NCBI GenBank assembly: GCA_902761345.1
Contig: CACWKD010000006.1
Location: 1 to 42,754, forward strand
Source of the DNA: an uncultured Ruminococcus sp.
GTDB taxonomy: Bacteria; Bacillota; Clostridia; Oscillospirales; Acutalibacteraceae
Reading direction: 5' to 3'
Length of the DNA stretch: 42,754 nt
In this document: one piece after another, positions 24,396-32,058 of the stretch
Position numbering within the stretch: the stretch's first letter is position 1
How the letters are laid out: every line of letters starts with the position of its first letter
Made by a program: the position numbers and the translations under genes
The notes under the pieces: generated by a model
Databases searched by the model: none
Told to the model about the DNA's origin: nothing
Seen by the model: only the letters and a program-made list of their open reading frames with translations

Positions 24396-24442
24396 TTTTA
24401 CTGAAAATTTACAAAATTTTTTTATGGCATTTTTCAGTAAAA
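24396..24442. repeat. 12-bp inverted repeat in the divergent yfhO-like/degV region
   Basis: TTTTACTGAAAA at 24396-24407 is the exact complement of TTTTCAGTAAAA at 24431-24442, separated by 23 AT-rich bases. It lies between two divergent promoters and is a candidate regulator site or cruciform. No regulator is adjacent. Confidence 0.6.
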
Positions 24443-24493
24443 ATAACAAATGTATTTTCCCGGCAGAATATTGTTGAAATGATTAAATAACTA

Positions 24494-24522
24494 TTGATTT
24501 TTAGCTCGATTTTTGTTATAAT
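24494..24522 (+). promoter_or_regulatory. Sigma-A promoter of the DegV gene
   Basis: TTGATT at 24494-24499, 17-base spacer, perfect TATAAT at 24517-24522, about 50 bases before the ATG. Confidence 0.8.
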
Positions 24523-24572
24523 TACATTTACTGGACAACACAAGTGATTTGTATAAACGAGGAGTCAAAATT

Positions 24573-25433
24573 ATGGATAGAAAAATAAAAATTACTGCGG
24601 ACAGCACCTGCGATTTAAGCCCTGAAATGTGCAAAGAATTTGGGGTTGAGCTGATTCCGCTTCACATAGTTTATGACAGTGAAAGCTTTGACGACGGCAT
24701 AAATATTTTCCCGTCCGATATTATAGAACGCTATAATACAAAAAAGCAGCTTCCGAAAACATCTGCCGTTACTTCATGGGAATATGCGGAGGTTTTTAAA
24801 AAGTATATTGACGAGGGCTATGACATTATTCACATCTCTTTGGGAGCGTCTATATCCTCCACTTATCAGAACTGCGTTATGGCGGCTCAGGATCTGGGTC
24901 ATGTCTACCCTGTTGATTCACAGAGTCTTTGTTTAGGCTCGGGTCTGCTTGCCTGCAAAGCGTACGATTTAATAGATGAAACAGACCTTTCCGCAGAAGA
25001 AATAGCAGAGGAGCTTAAAAAGCTTGTTTCTCATATCAGTGCAAGCTTTGTTATAGATAACCTTGAGTTTCTGCGGGCAGGAGGACGCTGTTCAACTCTT
25101 ACAATGCTCGGTGCAAATCTGCTCAACATCAAACCTTGTATAGAGGTCAGCAATTCAAGCGGTGCTTCTATGACAGTCGGCAGAAAATACAGAGGAAAAT
25201 TCGATAAGGTCATTACCGAATACACAAGAGAAAAACTCTCGCAGTTCTCCTCCTTTGACACAAAAAGAATTTGTATCGCACGCACCGATGTTCCTGATGA
25301 AATAACAAACTTGGTTTATCAGATAATCAAGGAAACAGGTATCTTTGAAAACATTTACCTCTCCCACGCAAGCTGTACAATAACAAGTCACTGCGGTTCG
25401 GGTACTTTGGGTATTTTCTTTATGACAAAATGA
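24573..25433 (+). CDS. DegV family fatty-acid-binding protein
   Basis: 286 residues, the usual DegV length. The N-terminal KITADSTCDLSPEM and the VTSWEYAEVFKKY segment with its T-S pair are family marks for lipid binding. The middle has SLGASISSTYQN, then FLRAGGRCS near residue 167, and the C-terminal domain ends with the HCGSGTLGIFFM segment. DegV/FakB proteins hold a fatty acid and present it to the kinase FakA for phosphorylation; no fakA-like gene is in the window. The start is ATG 24573 with GAGGAG upstream. It has its own promoter; 50 bases separate it from the methyltransferase gene. Confidence 0.92.
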   Translation: MDRKIKITADSTCDLSPEMCKEFGVELIPLHIVYDSESFDDGINIFPSDIIERYNTKKQLPKTSAVTSWEYAEVFKKYIDEGYDIIHISLGASISSTYQNCVMAAQDLGHVYPVDSQSLCLGSGLLACKAYDLIDETDLSAEEIAEELKKLVSHISASFVIDNLEFLRAGGRCSTLTMLGANLLNIKPCIEVSNSSGASMTVGRKYRGKFDKVITEYTREKLSQFSSFDTKRICIARTDVPDEITNLVYQIIKETGIFENIYLSHASCTITSHCGSGTLGIFFMTK

Positions 25434-25463
25434 TAACATTATAAATAAATACTATGATGTTAT
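25433..25463. promoter_or_regulatory. 10-bp imperfect inverted repeat upstream of the methyltransferase
   Basis: ATAACATTAT (25433-25442) and ATGATGTTAT (25454-25463) are complementary with one mismatch, 11 bases apart, ending just before the ribosome binding site. No T-run follows, so it is more like an operator than a terminator. It could serve autoregulation of the restriction-modification genes. Confidence 0.4.
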
Positions 25464-25483
25464 AGGAAAGGGAGCAATATTAA

Positions 25484-26149
25484 ATGACATTGCTTAAATC
25501 AGGTACTTATTCTGTAAATAAGAAAAACAAAGCAGACGGATTACAGCTGCTTGCAGATATTAACGACGGTACAGTTGCCGCTGCATTTTTCGACCCACAG
25601 TATCGAGGTGTATTGGATAAACTAAAATACGGAAACGAGGGTAAATCAAGAGGTAAAGCCAGATGTGAACTTGTACAAATGAGCGAAGAAACAATTGTTG
25701 ACTTCATTAAAGAAATTGACAGAGTGCTGAAATCAAGCGGTCATCTGTTCCTTTGGGTTGATAAATTCCATCTTTGTCAAGGTATTCTGAGTTGGCTTAC
25801 AGATACAAATTTAAATCTTGTAGATATGGTAGTTTGGGATAAGGGTAAGATCGGTATGGGTTACCGTACAAGGAGAAGATCCGAGTATCTTATTGTTTTA
25901 CAAAAATCTCCCGTAAGAGCAAAGGGCTGCTGGAACGACCACGCAATTCCCGATGTATGGGAGGAAAAAGCTCCTAAGATCCACCCCCACAGCAAACCGA
26001 TTGAACTGCAAAAACGACTTATAGCAGCAACAACAGCCAACGGAGATTATGTACTCGACCCTGCAGCCGGGGGGTATTCCGTTTATGAAGCCTGCAAAGA
26101 ACTCGGAAGAGATTTTATAGGTGGTGACATTGAATATGGCGAAGATTAG
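25484..26149 (+). CDS. Type II DNA methyltransferase, DPPY-type (beta-class order)
   Basis: 221 residues. The catalytic motif IV appears first, as FFDPQY at 35-40 (DPQY instead of the usual DPPY), and the SAM-binding motif I comes late as LDPAAGGYSV at 191-200. This is the order of beta-class amino-methyltransferases. WDKGKIGMGYRTRRRSEYL and the KIHPHSKPIELQKRLI segment before motif I are further marks. A DPxY motif favours N6-adenine methylation, with N4-cytosine possible. The recognition sequence cannot be read. AGGAAAGGGAG precedes the ATG. Its end overlaps the next gene by 14 bases, and the pair forms a restriction-modification unit. Confidence 0.85.
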   Translation: MTLLKSGTYSVNKKNKADGLQLLADINDGTVAAAFFDPQYRGVLDKLKYGNEGKSRGKARCELVQMSEETIVDFIKEIDRVLKSSGHLFLWVDKFHLCQGILSWLTDTNLNLVDMVVWDKGKIGMGYRTRRRSEYLIVLQKSPVRAKGCWNDHAIPDVWEEKAPKIHPHSKPIELQKRLIAATTANGDYVLDPAAGGYSVYEACKELGRDFIGGDIEYGED

Positions 26150-26867
26150 AAATGCAAAACCTAAGAGTAAAAGCGGCGGTTATGAGCGTCTTGTCGGAAA
26201 CAGAGAATTAGCATTGATTTTTACAAAAGCACACTCAACCGTAATCTCCAACGGTACCGAACTTGAAAAGATCATTAGTGAAAAATCAACCGTTATTAAC
26301 GATCTGGACACGTTTATTGAAAAATGTGACAATGGCTCTATTCAAGACGGGTCATATCTTTGTACAAAAAAAGTTGTAAAAGCTTCAAGCTATAAATTAA
26401 AGAAGCACGAGCCCGATTTTATTGCTTTTACTGTAAACAAAAACAGAAATCTATGTTATGTTATAGAACTTAAGGACGGAGATGCCTTTGATACCAAAAA
26501 ATCACTTGCGGAAAAAGAGATGCTGCAGCTTTTTGTCAATCATTTAGCTCCCAAAATCCCCTTTAGAACTAAGTTTTATATATGCTGTTTCAACCAATCG
26601 GATAAAGAAAAAATTGTTACGGGGTTTAAAAACACATTTGCAATCGAGGAAGTAATGACAGGCAGAGAGTTTTGCAACATTCTTGATATTGATTACGACG
26701 CTGTTATAAAGCTCAGAAGCGATGATGTAGAAGATAATTTCAATTATGTTACAGAGAGCATATTGGAGATAAAAGATATTCGCTCCCGATTTTTGCAAGA
26801 CCAACGTTGTCACATACCCGAAAATGATTTTTACGATACCGACGGTACAGAAGATAATAATGAATAA
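26136..26867 (+). CDS. Putative type II restriction endonuclease, PD-(D/E)xK fold
   Basis: 243 residues, no similarity I can name with certainty. The likely active site is HEPDFIAF (Pro93-Asp94) followed 17 residues later by CYVIELKDGDAFDTKKS (Glu111, Lys113), a standard PD...ExK arrangement. A TKFYICCFNQ strand follows. The position directly after and overlapping a DNA methyltransferase makes a cognate restriction enzyme the best explanation. The start is ATG 26136: AGGTGG at 26119-26124 fits it, while the GTG codons upstream lie within that site. It overlaps the methyltransferase by 14 bases and the GNAT gene by 8, so expression of all three is coupled. The target sequence would be that of the methyltransferase. 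Confidence 0.72.
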   Translation: MAKIRNAKPKSKSGGYERLVGNRELALIFTKAHSTVISNGTELEKIISEKSTVINDLDTFIEKCDNGSIQDGSYLCTKKVVKASSYKLKKHEPDFIAFTVNKNRNLCYVIELKDGDAFDTKKSLAEKEMLQLFVNHLAPKIPFRTKFYICCFNQSDKEKIVTGFKNTFAIEEVMTGREFCNILDIDYDAVIKLRSDDVEDNFNYVTESILEIKDIRSRFLQDQRCHIPENDFYDTDGTEDNNE

Positions 26868-27366
26868 AGACTCTAAGAATTTGTTTGATAAAAAGATAAC
26901 GCTTGAACACATAGATGACACAGCTGCACAAAAAGTCAAAGAAATGCTTGAAGTATCTTTCTGTGAACTTTTGTGTAAATATAAAGACTATGACACTTCG
27001 CCTGCCTGTGAAGAATTAAGCTCTATCAGAAACAAAATCAATACATCGGACTATTATTTTATTAAATATGATAAAACAATAGTGGGTGCTATACGCATTA
27101 TAAGCAAAGGTGAAAGCTGTCGTGTTTCTCCTGTTTTTATCCTGCCAAAATACAGAAACAAAGGATATGCCCGACAAGCTATGCTCATTTCAGAAAAAAT
27201 GTACCCTGATATATTCAAGTGGGAGCTTGACACTATCAAGCAAGAGGAATACCTTGTAAAATTATATAAGGAACTCGGCTACACCGTAACAGGCAGAGAA
27301 TACGATATAAAACCGGGAATGACCATAATTTTTATGGAAAAAAATATTACCGCAGAAAGTCTTTAG
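26860..27366 (+). CDS. GNAT family N-acetyltransferase
   Basis: 168 residues. The acetyl-CoA binding region is VSPVFILPKYRNKGYARQAMLISEK (motif A, with the pyrophosphate-binding RNKGYA), followed by LVKLYKELGYTVTGRE (motif B), where the Tyr and Gly are typical. The substrate may be a small molecule, a peptide or a protein. The start is placed at ATG 26860, which overlaps the endonuclease stop in another frame; a longer frame begins at 26824 but has no ribosome binding site. Being translationally coupled to a restriction-modification pair is unusual but may simply reflect gene packing. A terminator follows. Confidence 0.8.
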   Translation: MNKDSKNLFDKKITLEHIDDTAAQKVKEMLEVSFCELLCKYKDYDTSPACEELSSIRNKINTSDYYFIKYDKTIVGAIRIISKGESCRVSPVFILPKYRNKGYARQAMLISEKMYPDIFKWELDTIKQEEYLVKLYKELGYTVTGREYDIKPGMTIIFMEKNITAESL

Positions 27367-27390
27367 TTCGGCTTTCTGCGGTTTATTATT
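27349..27390. terminator. Bidirectional terminator overlapping the GNAT stop
   Basis: ACCGCAGAAAG (27349-27359) pairs with CTTTCTGCGGT (27372-27382), followed by TTATTATT. On the minus strand the U-tract comes from the A-run at 27339-27344. The stem contains the last codons of the GNAT gene. Confidence 0.85.
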
Positions 27391-28930
27391 AATAAGGCAT
27401 TATAAGCGTTATACAGGTATCTTCGTAGCTATCGCCCTGCTTTACTTCCGTAATAATTATCTTCAGACTTTTAGTATCTACTGCTTTTGGAAATTCTATC
27501 GTTTGTAAATCTCTGCTGTCGGGGTCAATATTTGTTGTATATGTATCACCGTTGGAAAATTCAAAAGTAACCTTGCTCATTCGGCTGTTTTTCTTGAAAA
27601 CCGTACTGTCGTATGTATAGCCGTTCTTTATCTGACAACCGTGAACAGTCTGTACTTTATCATCATACAGCATAATGTATTCGCCCTCGCCGTTACCCGA
27701 TACGCCCTCACACCAGCATGTATTATCAGCGTGAAGTGCATTTGAGGCATAATAATTATATCCGTATTGAGGCTTTAGCTCCGACGAGGCTTTTACATAA
27801 CTAAACACAGGCTTATTCTTATTTGTATTGTTACTGCTGCTGTTTTCGGACGGCTGTGCGATACTGTTCTTACCGCTTGACACTGAGAAACTTACCCTAT
27901 TGCCTTTTGAAAGATAAGTCTCTTTTCCCGGATTTTGTGATACAATGGTATCTTTCGGATAATAATCGTTATAGGAATATGTATAATCTACCGTCAAACC
28001 TTCCTCTTCAAGCAATTTCTTTACATCACTTATGTCACGTCCCGTATAATCATCAAGCTTCACATACTGTGACATATCTTTGCCCTTAGACACTATAAGA
28101 TAAACAGTAGAACCCTCTGCGGCTGTATATTCATCGGAAGAACCGCCCGAGGGATTTTGCGACATTATATAACCCTCGGCAGTGGTTTCGCTGTATTCGT
28201 AGCCGCTTACATACGCTGTAAGAGAGTTATCCTTTAGCTTCTTTGTACCCTCATCAAGCTTTAGTCCGACGACATTGGGAACATGGACTGTCTTCACGTT
28301 GTCATTCGGCGAACTGCTCGCCTGTACTTCTGCGGACTTCGATACTATTATTTTTACAGAACCGTCATTACTTATAACAGTGTAAGGCTCGGGGTCTTGC
28401 TCAACAACCGTATTCTCTGCAATATCATTAACTTCTCTGTATTCAATCACACAAGTTAATCCCGCTTCACGAATTTTCTCCTGTGCGACATCAAGCTTAA
28501 ATCCCACAACATCGGGTACTGTTTTTTGTTCGGTCACACTGTTATCTGTCGAAACAACATTATTGTCGCTGTTATTATCATCGTCAAAAACTATATTAAC
28601 TAAACCCATTGCATGCAGTGCTGCAAATATTACCGCAAGAACAATCAGGACGCCCATAAACTTGCCGAATATACTCCAGCCGTTTTTCTTCTCGGGCGGA
28701 TTATAATTAACATTATTATTTCTGCTGCCGTAACCTTGCGCTTTTGAACGTGTACCGGTCACAACGCTGTACCCGTCTTTAAAATCATTTTTACCCAAAT
28801 CCTCGGGTATATCATACGGAGAACGATGTGGAGTTGCCGCCTTAGCGCTTGCTAAAAAATCGTAACCGCAAGTAGGGCAAAAATTTTCATTATCCCCCAC
28901 CACTCTGCCGCATTTGGGGCAATTTTTCAT
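27389..28930 (-). CDS. Zinc-ribbon membrane protein with three PASTA domains and a C-terminal glycan-binding domain
   Basis: 513 residues. An N-terminal zinc ribbon has Cys4, Cys7, Cys18 and Cys21 (CPKCG...CPTCG). A basic linker and one membrane helix (about 90-112) follow. Three PASTA-like domains occupy about 136-198, 214-282 and 287-353 (VPDVVGFKLDVAQ, VPNVVGLKLDEGTK and a DYTGRDISDVKKLLEE version). After a Ser/Asn linker comes a domain at about 374-513 resembling the NADase-type glycan-binding/discoidin-like fold (CWCEGVSGNGEGEY, QIKNGY). PASTA domains in Ser/Thr kinases and penicillin-binding proteins bind wall muropeptides or glycan. Here no kinase or transpeptidase is present, so the protein probably senses or scaffolds at the wall. 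It lies downstream of recR with a hairpin in between. Confidence 0.82.
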   Translation of the reverse strand: MKNCPKCGRVVGDNENFCPTCGYDFLASAKAATPHRSPYDIPEDLGKNDFKDGYSVVTGTRSKAQGYGSRNNNVNYNPPEKKNGWSIFGKFMGVLIVLAVIFAALHAMGLVNIVFDDDNNSDNNVVSTDNSVTEQKTVPDVVGFKLDVAQEKIREAGLTCVIEYREVNDIAENTVVEQDPEPYTVISNDGSVKIIVSKSAEVQASSSPNDNVKTVHVPNVVGLKLDEGTKKLKDNSLTAYVSGYEYSETTAEGYIMSQNPSGGSSDEYTAAEGSTVYLIVSKGKDMSQYVKLDDYTGRDISDVKKLLEEEGLTVDYTYSYNDYYPKDTIVSQNPGKETYLSKGNRVSFSVSSGKNSIAQPSENSSSNNTNKNKPVFSYVKASSELKPQYGYNYYASNALHADNTCWCEGVSGNGEGEYIMLYDDKVQTVHGCQIKNGYTYDSTVFKKNSRMSKVTFEFSNGDTYTTNIDPDSRDLQTIEFPKAVDTKSLKIIITEVKQGDSYEDTCITLIMPY

Positions 28931-28971
28931 TATACATTCCTCCCTCTAATCAACACTAAATATGACAATAT

Positions 28972-28996
28972 GCGGTACAGCATAATACCGTACCGC
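28972..28996 (-). other. Stable hairpin between recR and the zinc-ribbon gene
   Basis: GCGGTAC (minus strand, 28996-28990) pairs with GTACCGC (28978-28972). No U-tract follows, so it is a possible pause or processing hairpin or weak terminator rather than a typical intrinsic terminator. Confidence 0.5.
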
Positions 28997-29003
28997 AAAG
29001 ACA

Positions 29004-29606
29004 TCATAACTCGTTTCTTCCCTCAAGTGCCCTTGCAAGAGTAACCTCATCGGCATACTCAAGATCCGCACCGACAGGAATGCCGTAAGCAAGCCTTGTA
29101 ACCTTTACTCCCAAAGGTTTGAGCAGTCTTGAAATATATATAGCCGTAGTTTCACCCTCTGCGGTTGCGTTGGTAGCCATTATCACTTCCGACACGCCGC
29201 CCTCGGACACACGTTTTACAAGTTCTTTTATGCTTATCTGATCGGGGCCTATTCCGTTGAGCGGAGATATAACACCATGCAGCACATGATACACACCCGA
29301 ATATTCCTGCGTCTTTTCAAAGGCTACAACGTCCTTTGGCTCCTCAACTACGCATATCGTAGAATTGTCCCTTTTTACACTTTTACAGATAGGGCAAAGC
29401 TTATCGTCCGTCAAATTACAGCAGCGTTCACATTTATGTATATTGTCGTGTGCGTCCATAATTGCCTGAGAAAACTGCAGTGCGTCATCTCTCGACATAT
29501 TAAGCACATGATAAGCAAGCCTTTGCGCAGACTTTGCGCCAATACCGGGCAGTCTGTTAAACTGGTCTATCAAACGTGCAAGCGTCGGAGCCTGAAATCC
29601 TGCCAT
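29004..29606 (-). CDS. recR: Recombination mediator RecR
   Basis: 200 residues, the normal length. A helix-hairpin-helix (RLPGIGAKSAQRLAYH, 18-33) is followed by a four-Cys zinc finger (Cys59, 62, 71, 74), then the Toprim domain (ICVVEEPKDVVAFEK, about 84-98; VIMATNATAEGETTA at about 141-155). RecR with RecO loads RecA at gaps. It starts one base after the ebfC stop (TGAT ATG arrangement) and follows dnaX-ebfC, the conserved order in Firmicutes and many other bacteria. Confidence 0.96.
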   Translation of the reverse strand: MAGFQAPTLARLIDQFNRLPGIGAKSAQRLAYHVLNMSRDDALQFSQAIMDAHDNIHKCERCCNLTDDKLCPICKSVKRDNSTICVVEEPKDVVAFEKTQEYSGVYHVLHGVISPLNGIGPDQISIKELVKRVSEGGVSEVIMATNATAEGETTAIYISRLLKPLGVKVTRLAYGIPVGADLEYADEVTLARALEGRNEL

Positions 29607-29607
29607 A

Positions 29608-29958
29608 TCAGAACAATCCCGGCATATTAAGTCCGCCGGAGATCTTTGTCATAACTTCTTCCTTTTCCGTTGCAGCGGCTCTGAGCGCCTCGTTTACGGC
29701 AGCTATAATAAGATCGGACAGCATATCTATATCCTCAGGATCTACAACCTCGGGCTTCAGGTCAATTTTCTTAACTTCCATTCCTCCGGTAACAGTAACC
29801 TTTACTGCTTCTCCGCCTGCTGTTGCGGAATACTCCTTTGCCTCAAGCTCTGTGCTTGCTGCGTCCATTTCTTCCTGCATTTTCTGAGCCTGCTTTGCGA
29901 GCTGCTGAATGTTAGTCGGCGCTGAATTGCCATATCCCTTTGGTAATCTTGCTTTCAT
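29608..29958 (-). CDS. ebfC: YbaB/EbfC family nucleoid-associated protein
   Basis: 116 residues. Starts MKARLPKGYG, with the conserved helix QQLAKQAQKMQEEMD and the beta strand KEYSATAGGEAVKVTVTGG; the end is LNMPGLF. A small dimeric DNA-binding protein. The ATG is at 29958 because TTGGAGGAATTTACA stands directly before it; the longer in-frame start at 29985 would put the ribosome binding site inside the gene. It lies between dnaX and recR in the conserved cluster. Confidence 0.93.
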   Translation of the reverse strand: MKARLPKGYGNSAPTNIQQLAKQAQKMQEEMDAASTELEAKEYSATAGGEAVKVTVTGGMEVKKIDLKPEVVDPEDIDMLSDLIIAAVNEALRAAATEKEEVMTKISGGLNMPGLF

Positions 29959-29992
29959 TGTAAATTCCTCCAATTGTTTTTTCATACGGTCA

Positions 29993-31630
29993 TTAATCTA
30001 CCGTTACCTTTATATCTGAATCTGAGATTTGCTCAATAAATTCATCCAGTTTTGATTTTTGTGCAGGTGCGTCCTCCTGCGGTTTTCTGTACGGGCCTAT
30101 TTTATAGCTGCGTCCCATAACCTTTTTAATTGCTTCACGAATAAGCAGGTTTCTCGTCTTATCGCTTCTCAAAAACGCAAACGCACTGTCATCGGGTGCG
30201 TCTATCAGAATGTAATCCTCCGCCTCATACGCACAAGTGCCTCTCATTCTGTGATATAGAGTAGTGGAGCGTGACTTCATCTCGTCCATTATTTCTTCCC
30301 AGCAATCGAGCGGCTGCGCTTTTGCAATAAGTCTTTCCATAAGATCTGAGCTGCTCTTCTTGGGTTGGCTCACAGTATTATGTTTTTCTTGTACAGGAGT
30401 TTCTTTTTTAGTATCAGGTAAAGTCTGCTCCTGCTTTTTGCCGTTATCCTCGGCTATCCTGCTGTTTTGGGAAATATTTACTCCCTGACGCACCATCATT
30501 TCGAGCTTTTCAAGTCTTGCGGTAATTGACGACAGGTCATCGGCAAGCTTAGGACTGCACAATTTGATCATACAGGTTTCAAACTCTATCTTATTACTGC
30601 CGCCTCGAAACATTCTTTCAAGCGAGCCTTGAAGTACATCTATACATCTCACAATTGACGACAAAGAAAACTTTTCCGCCTGTGTTTTCGCTCTTTGCAT
30701 CTCATCGGCAGACATAATAATAAGTTCGTCTGCATTTTTTTTCATAGTTTTTATGAGCATAAGCGTTCTGAAGTGCTCAGTAAGTTCCTCGCAAAGTCTT
30801 GAAATACTTTTTGATTCTCTGTGCAGGGTGTTTATCGTATTGATAGCAAGAGGTATATCCTCATTTTTTACAGCGTCTGCAAGCGTAAACAGATAGTCAC
30901 GTCCTGCAAGTCCTGTCGCCTCTCTTACAACATCAGACCCGATATTATCCGATAAACCTATACACCTGTCAAGTATAGAAAGCGCGTCACGCATAGCGCC
31001 GTCTGCTACTGCCGCTATAAGCATAGCGCCGTCATGAGAAAGCGATACTCCCTCGTGTTCTGCAATATATTCAAGACGAGCGGCAATCGCTTCGGGAGCA
31101 ATTCTGTTAAAATCGAAACGCTGACATCTCGAAAGAATAGTAGCAGGGATTTTATGTACCTCTGTTGTTGCAAGAATAAACACTATATGCGACGGCGGTT
31201 CTTCCAAGGTTTTAAGCAAAGCGTTAAACGCGCCCTGACTCAGCATATGTACCTCGTCTATGATATACACACGGTACTTAGCCTCACCGGGAGTAAACAT
31301 AACCTCATCAAGCACATCACGGATATTGTTTACGCTGTTGTTAGAGGCGGCGTCCATTTCCACAACGTCCATAATATTGCCGTTCATTATGCCTACACAG
31401 TTGGAGCATTTTCCGCACGGCTCACCATCGTGAGGATCTAAGCAGTTGACTGCTCTTGAGAGTATCTTTGCACAGGTAGTCTTGCCCGTTCCCCTTGACC
31501 CTGTAAACAGGTAGGCATGAGAAATTCTTCCGGATTTTATCTCGTTTTTCAGAGTTTCGGTAACATGAGGCTGACCTATTACATCGGCAAACCCTTCGGG
31601 ACGCCATTTTCTGTACAAAACACGATACAC
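29993..31630 (-). CDS. dnaX: DNA polymerase III subunit gamma/tau
   Basis: 545 residues from a GTG start. Begins VYRVLYRKWRP, the universal DnaX start. Walker A GSRGTGKTT is at 44-52, zinc-binding Cys around 63 and at 72-78 (PCGKCSNC), DEVHML for Walker B at about 127, the sensor ATTEVHKIP and the SRC finger (LSRCQRF). The C-terminal third is a variable, Lys/Glu-rich tau part with a final PPxPPx-free domain. Loads the sliding clamp at the replication fork. The GTG at 31630 has GGAGGGG six bases upstream; the longer frame from 31768 passes through the SRP RNA and is not used. Cluster ffs-dnaX-ebfC-recR. Confidence 0.95.
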   Translation of the reverse strand: MYRVLYRKWRPEGFADVIGQPHVTETLKNEIKSGRISHAYLFTGSRGTGKTTCAKILSRAVNCLDPHDGEPCGKCSNCVGIMNGNIMDVVEMDAASNNSVNNIRDVLDEVMFTPGEAKYRVYIIDEVHMLSQGAFNALLKTLEEPPSHIVFILATTEVHKIPATILSRCQRFDFNRIAPEAIAARLEYIAEHEGVSLSHDGAMLIAAVADGAMRDALSILDRCIGLSDNIGSDVVREATGLAGRDYLFTLADAVKNEDIPLAINTINTLHRESKSISRLCEELTEHFRTLMLIKTMKKNADELIIMSADEMQRAKTQAEKFSLSSIVRCIDVLQGSLERMFRGGSNKIEFETCMIKLCSPKLADDLSSITARLEKLEMMVRQGVNISQNSRIAEDNGKKQEQTLPDTKKETPVQEKHNTVSQPKKSSSDLMERLIAKAQPLDCWEEIMDEMKSRSTTLYHRMRGTCAYEAEDYILIDAPDDSAFAFLRSDKTRNLLIREAIKKVMGRSYKIGPYRKPQEDAPAQKSKLDEFIEQISDSDIKVTVD

Positions 31631-31699
31631 TCTATCCCCTCCCCAACCGTCTTTATACAAAAAAACCCATATACTTTGATATACGAACGACAGACTTAC

Positions 31700-31791
31700 T
31701 GCATCGCAGAGGGCAGCTCCGCTTAATGCTGCTCGGTTCCCCGCCTGACATGGTTCACGGCGCCCCATCGTACAGGGCCTGCCGCCCGCAT
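31700..31791 (-). ncRNA. ffs: Small bacterial signal recognition particle RNA (4.5S-like)
   Basis: Minus strand. The conserved SRP domain IV core is visible, with GTGAACCATGTCAGG, GGGGAACCGAGCAGCATTAAG and closing arms GCGGGCGGCAG (31789-31779) and CTGCCCTCTGC (31716-31706) that pair with G-U wobbles. This binds Ffh. It lies directly in front of dnaX, a common position in Clostridia. Exact ends are approximate. Confidence 0.92.
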
Positions 31792-31824
31792 ATAAAAATA
31801 TATGGATTTTTCGTTAGCTTTTTT

Positions 31825-31853
31825 ATTATACAACAATTCTCTCAAAAAATCAA
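31825..31853 (-). promoter_or_regulatory. Sigma-A promoter of the SRP RNA-dnaX unit
   Basis: Minus strand: TTGATT (31853-31848), 17-base spacer, perfect TATAAT (31830-31825). It would start transcription near 31818, about 27 bases before the mature SRP RNA. Confidence 0.8.
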
Positions 31854-31883
31854 TAGGTGAATACAATTTTTTTGAGATAATTA

Positions 31884-31912
31884 TTGACAATTTAATTTTC
31901 AGAATATATTTT
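31884..31912 (+). promoter_or_regulatory. Possible second promoter in the ffs/lipoprotein gap
   Basis: TTGACA at 31884-31889, 17-base spacer, TATTTT at 31907-31912 on the plus strand. Weaker -10 than the nearer promoter at 31982. Confidence 0.35.
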
Positions 31913-31981
31913 TTTCTATTCCGACATCATTAAACACAATATTTTCAGTACCTCTAACCTAAATTTGTAATCTTTTATATA

Positions 31982-32010
31982 TTGAAAACATTAATGCAAT
32001 TGTATATAAT
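31982..32010 (+). promoter_or_regulatory. Sigma-A promoter of the first lipoprotein gene
   Basis: TTGAAA at 31982-31987, 17-base spacer, perfect TATAAT at 32005-32010, 48 bases before the ATG. Confidence 0.8.
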
Positions 32011-32058
32011 TATAGTGTCGGATTTTTTCCGAACTCAAAGATTACGGAGGTTATCTAA

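Noticed and set aside
31631-31768. N-terminal extension of DnaX to 31768
   Set aside because: It runs through the SRP RNA gene and has no family similarity; the GTG at 31630 has a good ribosome binding site and the universal DnaX start.
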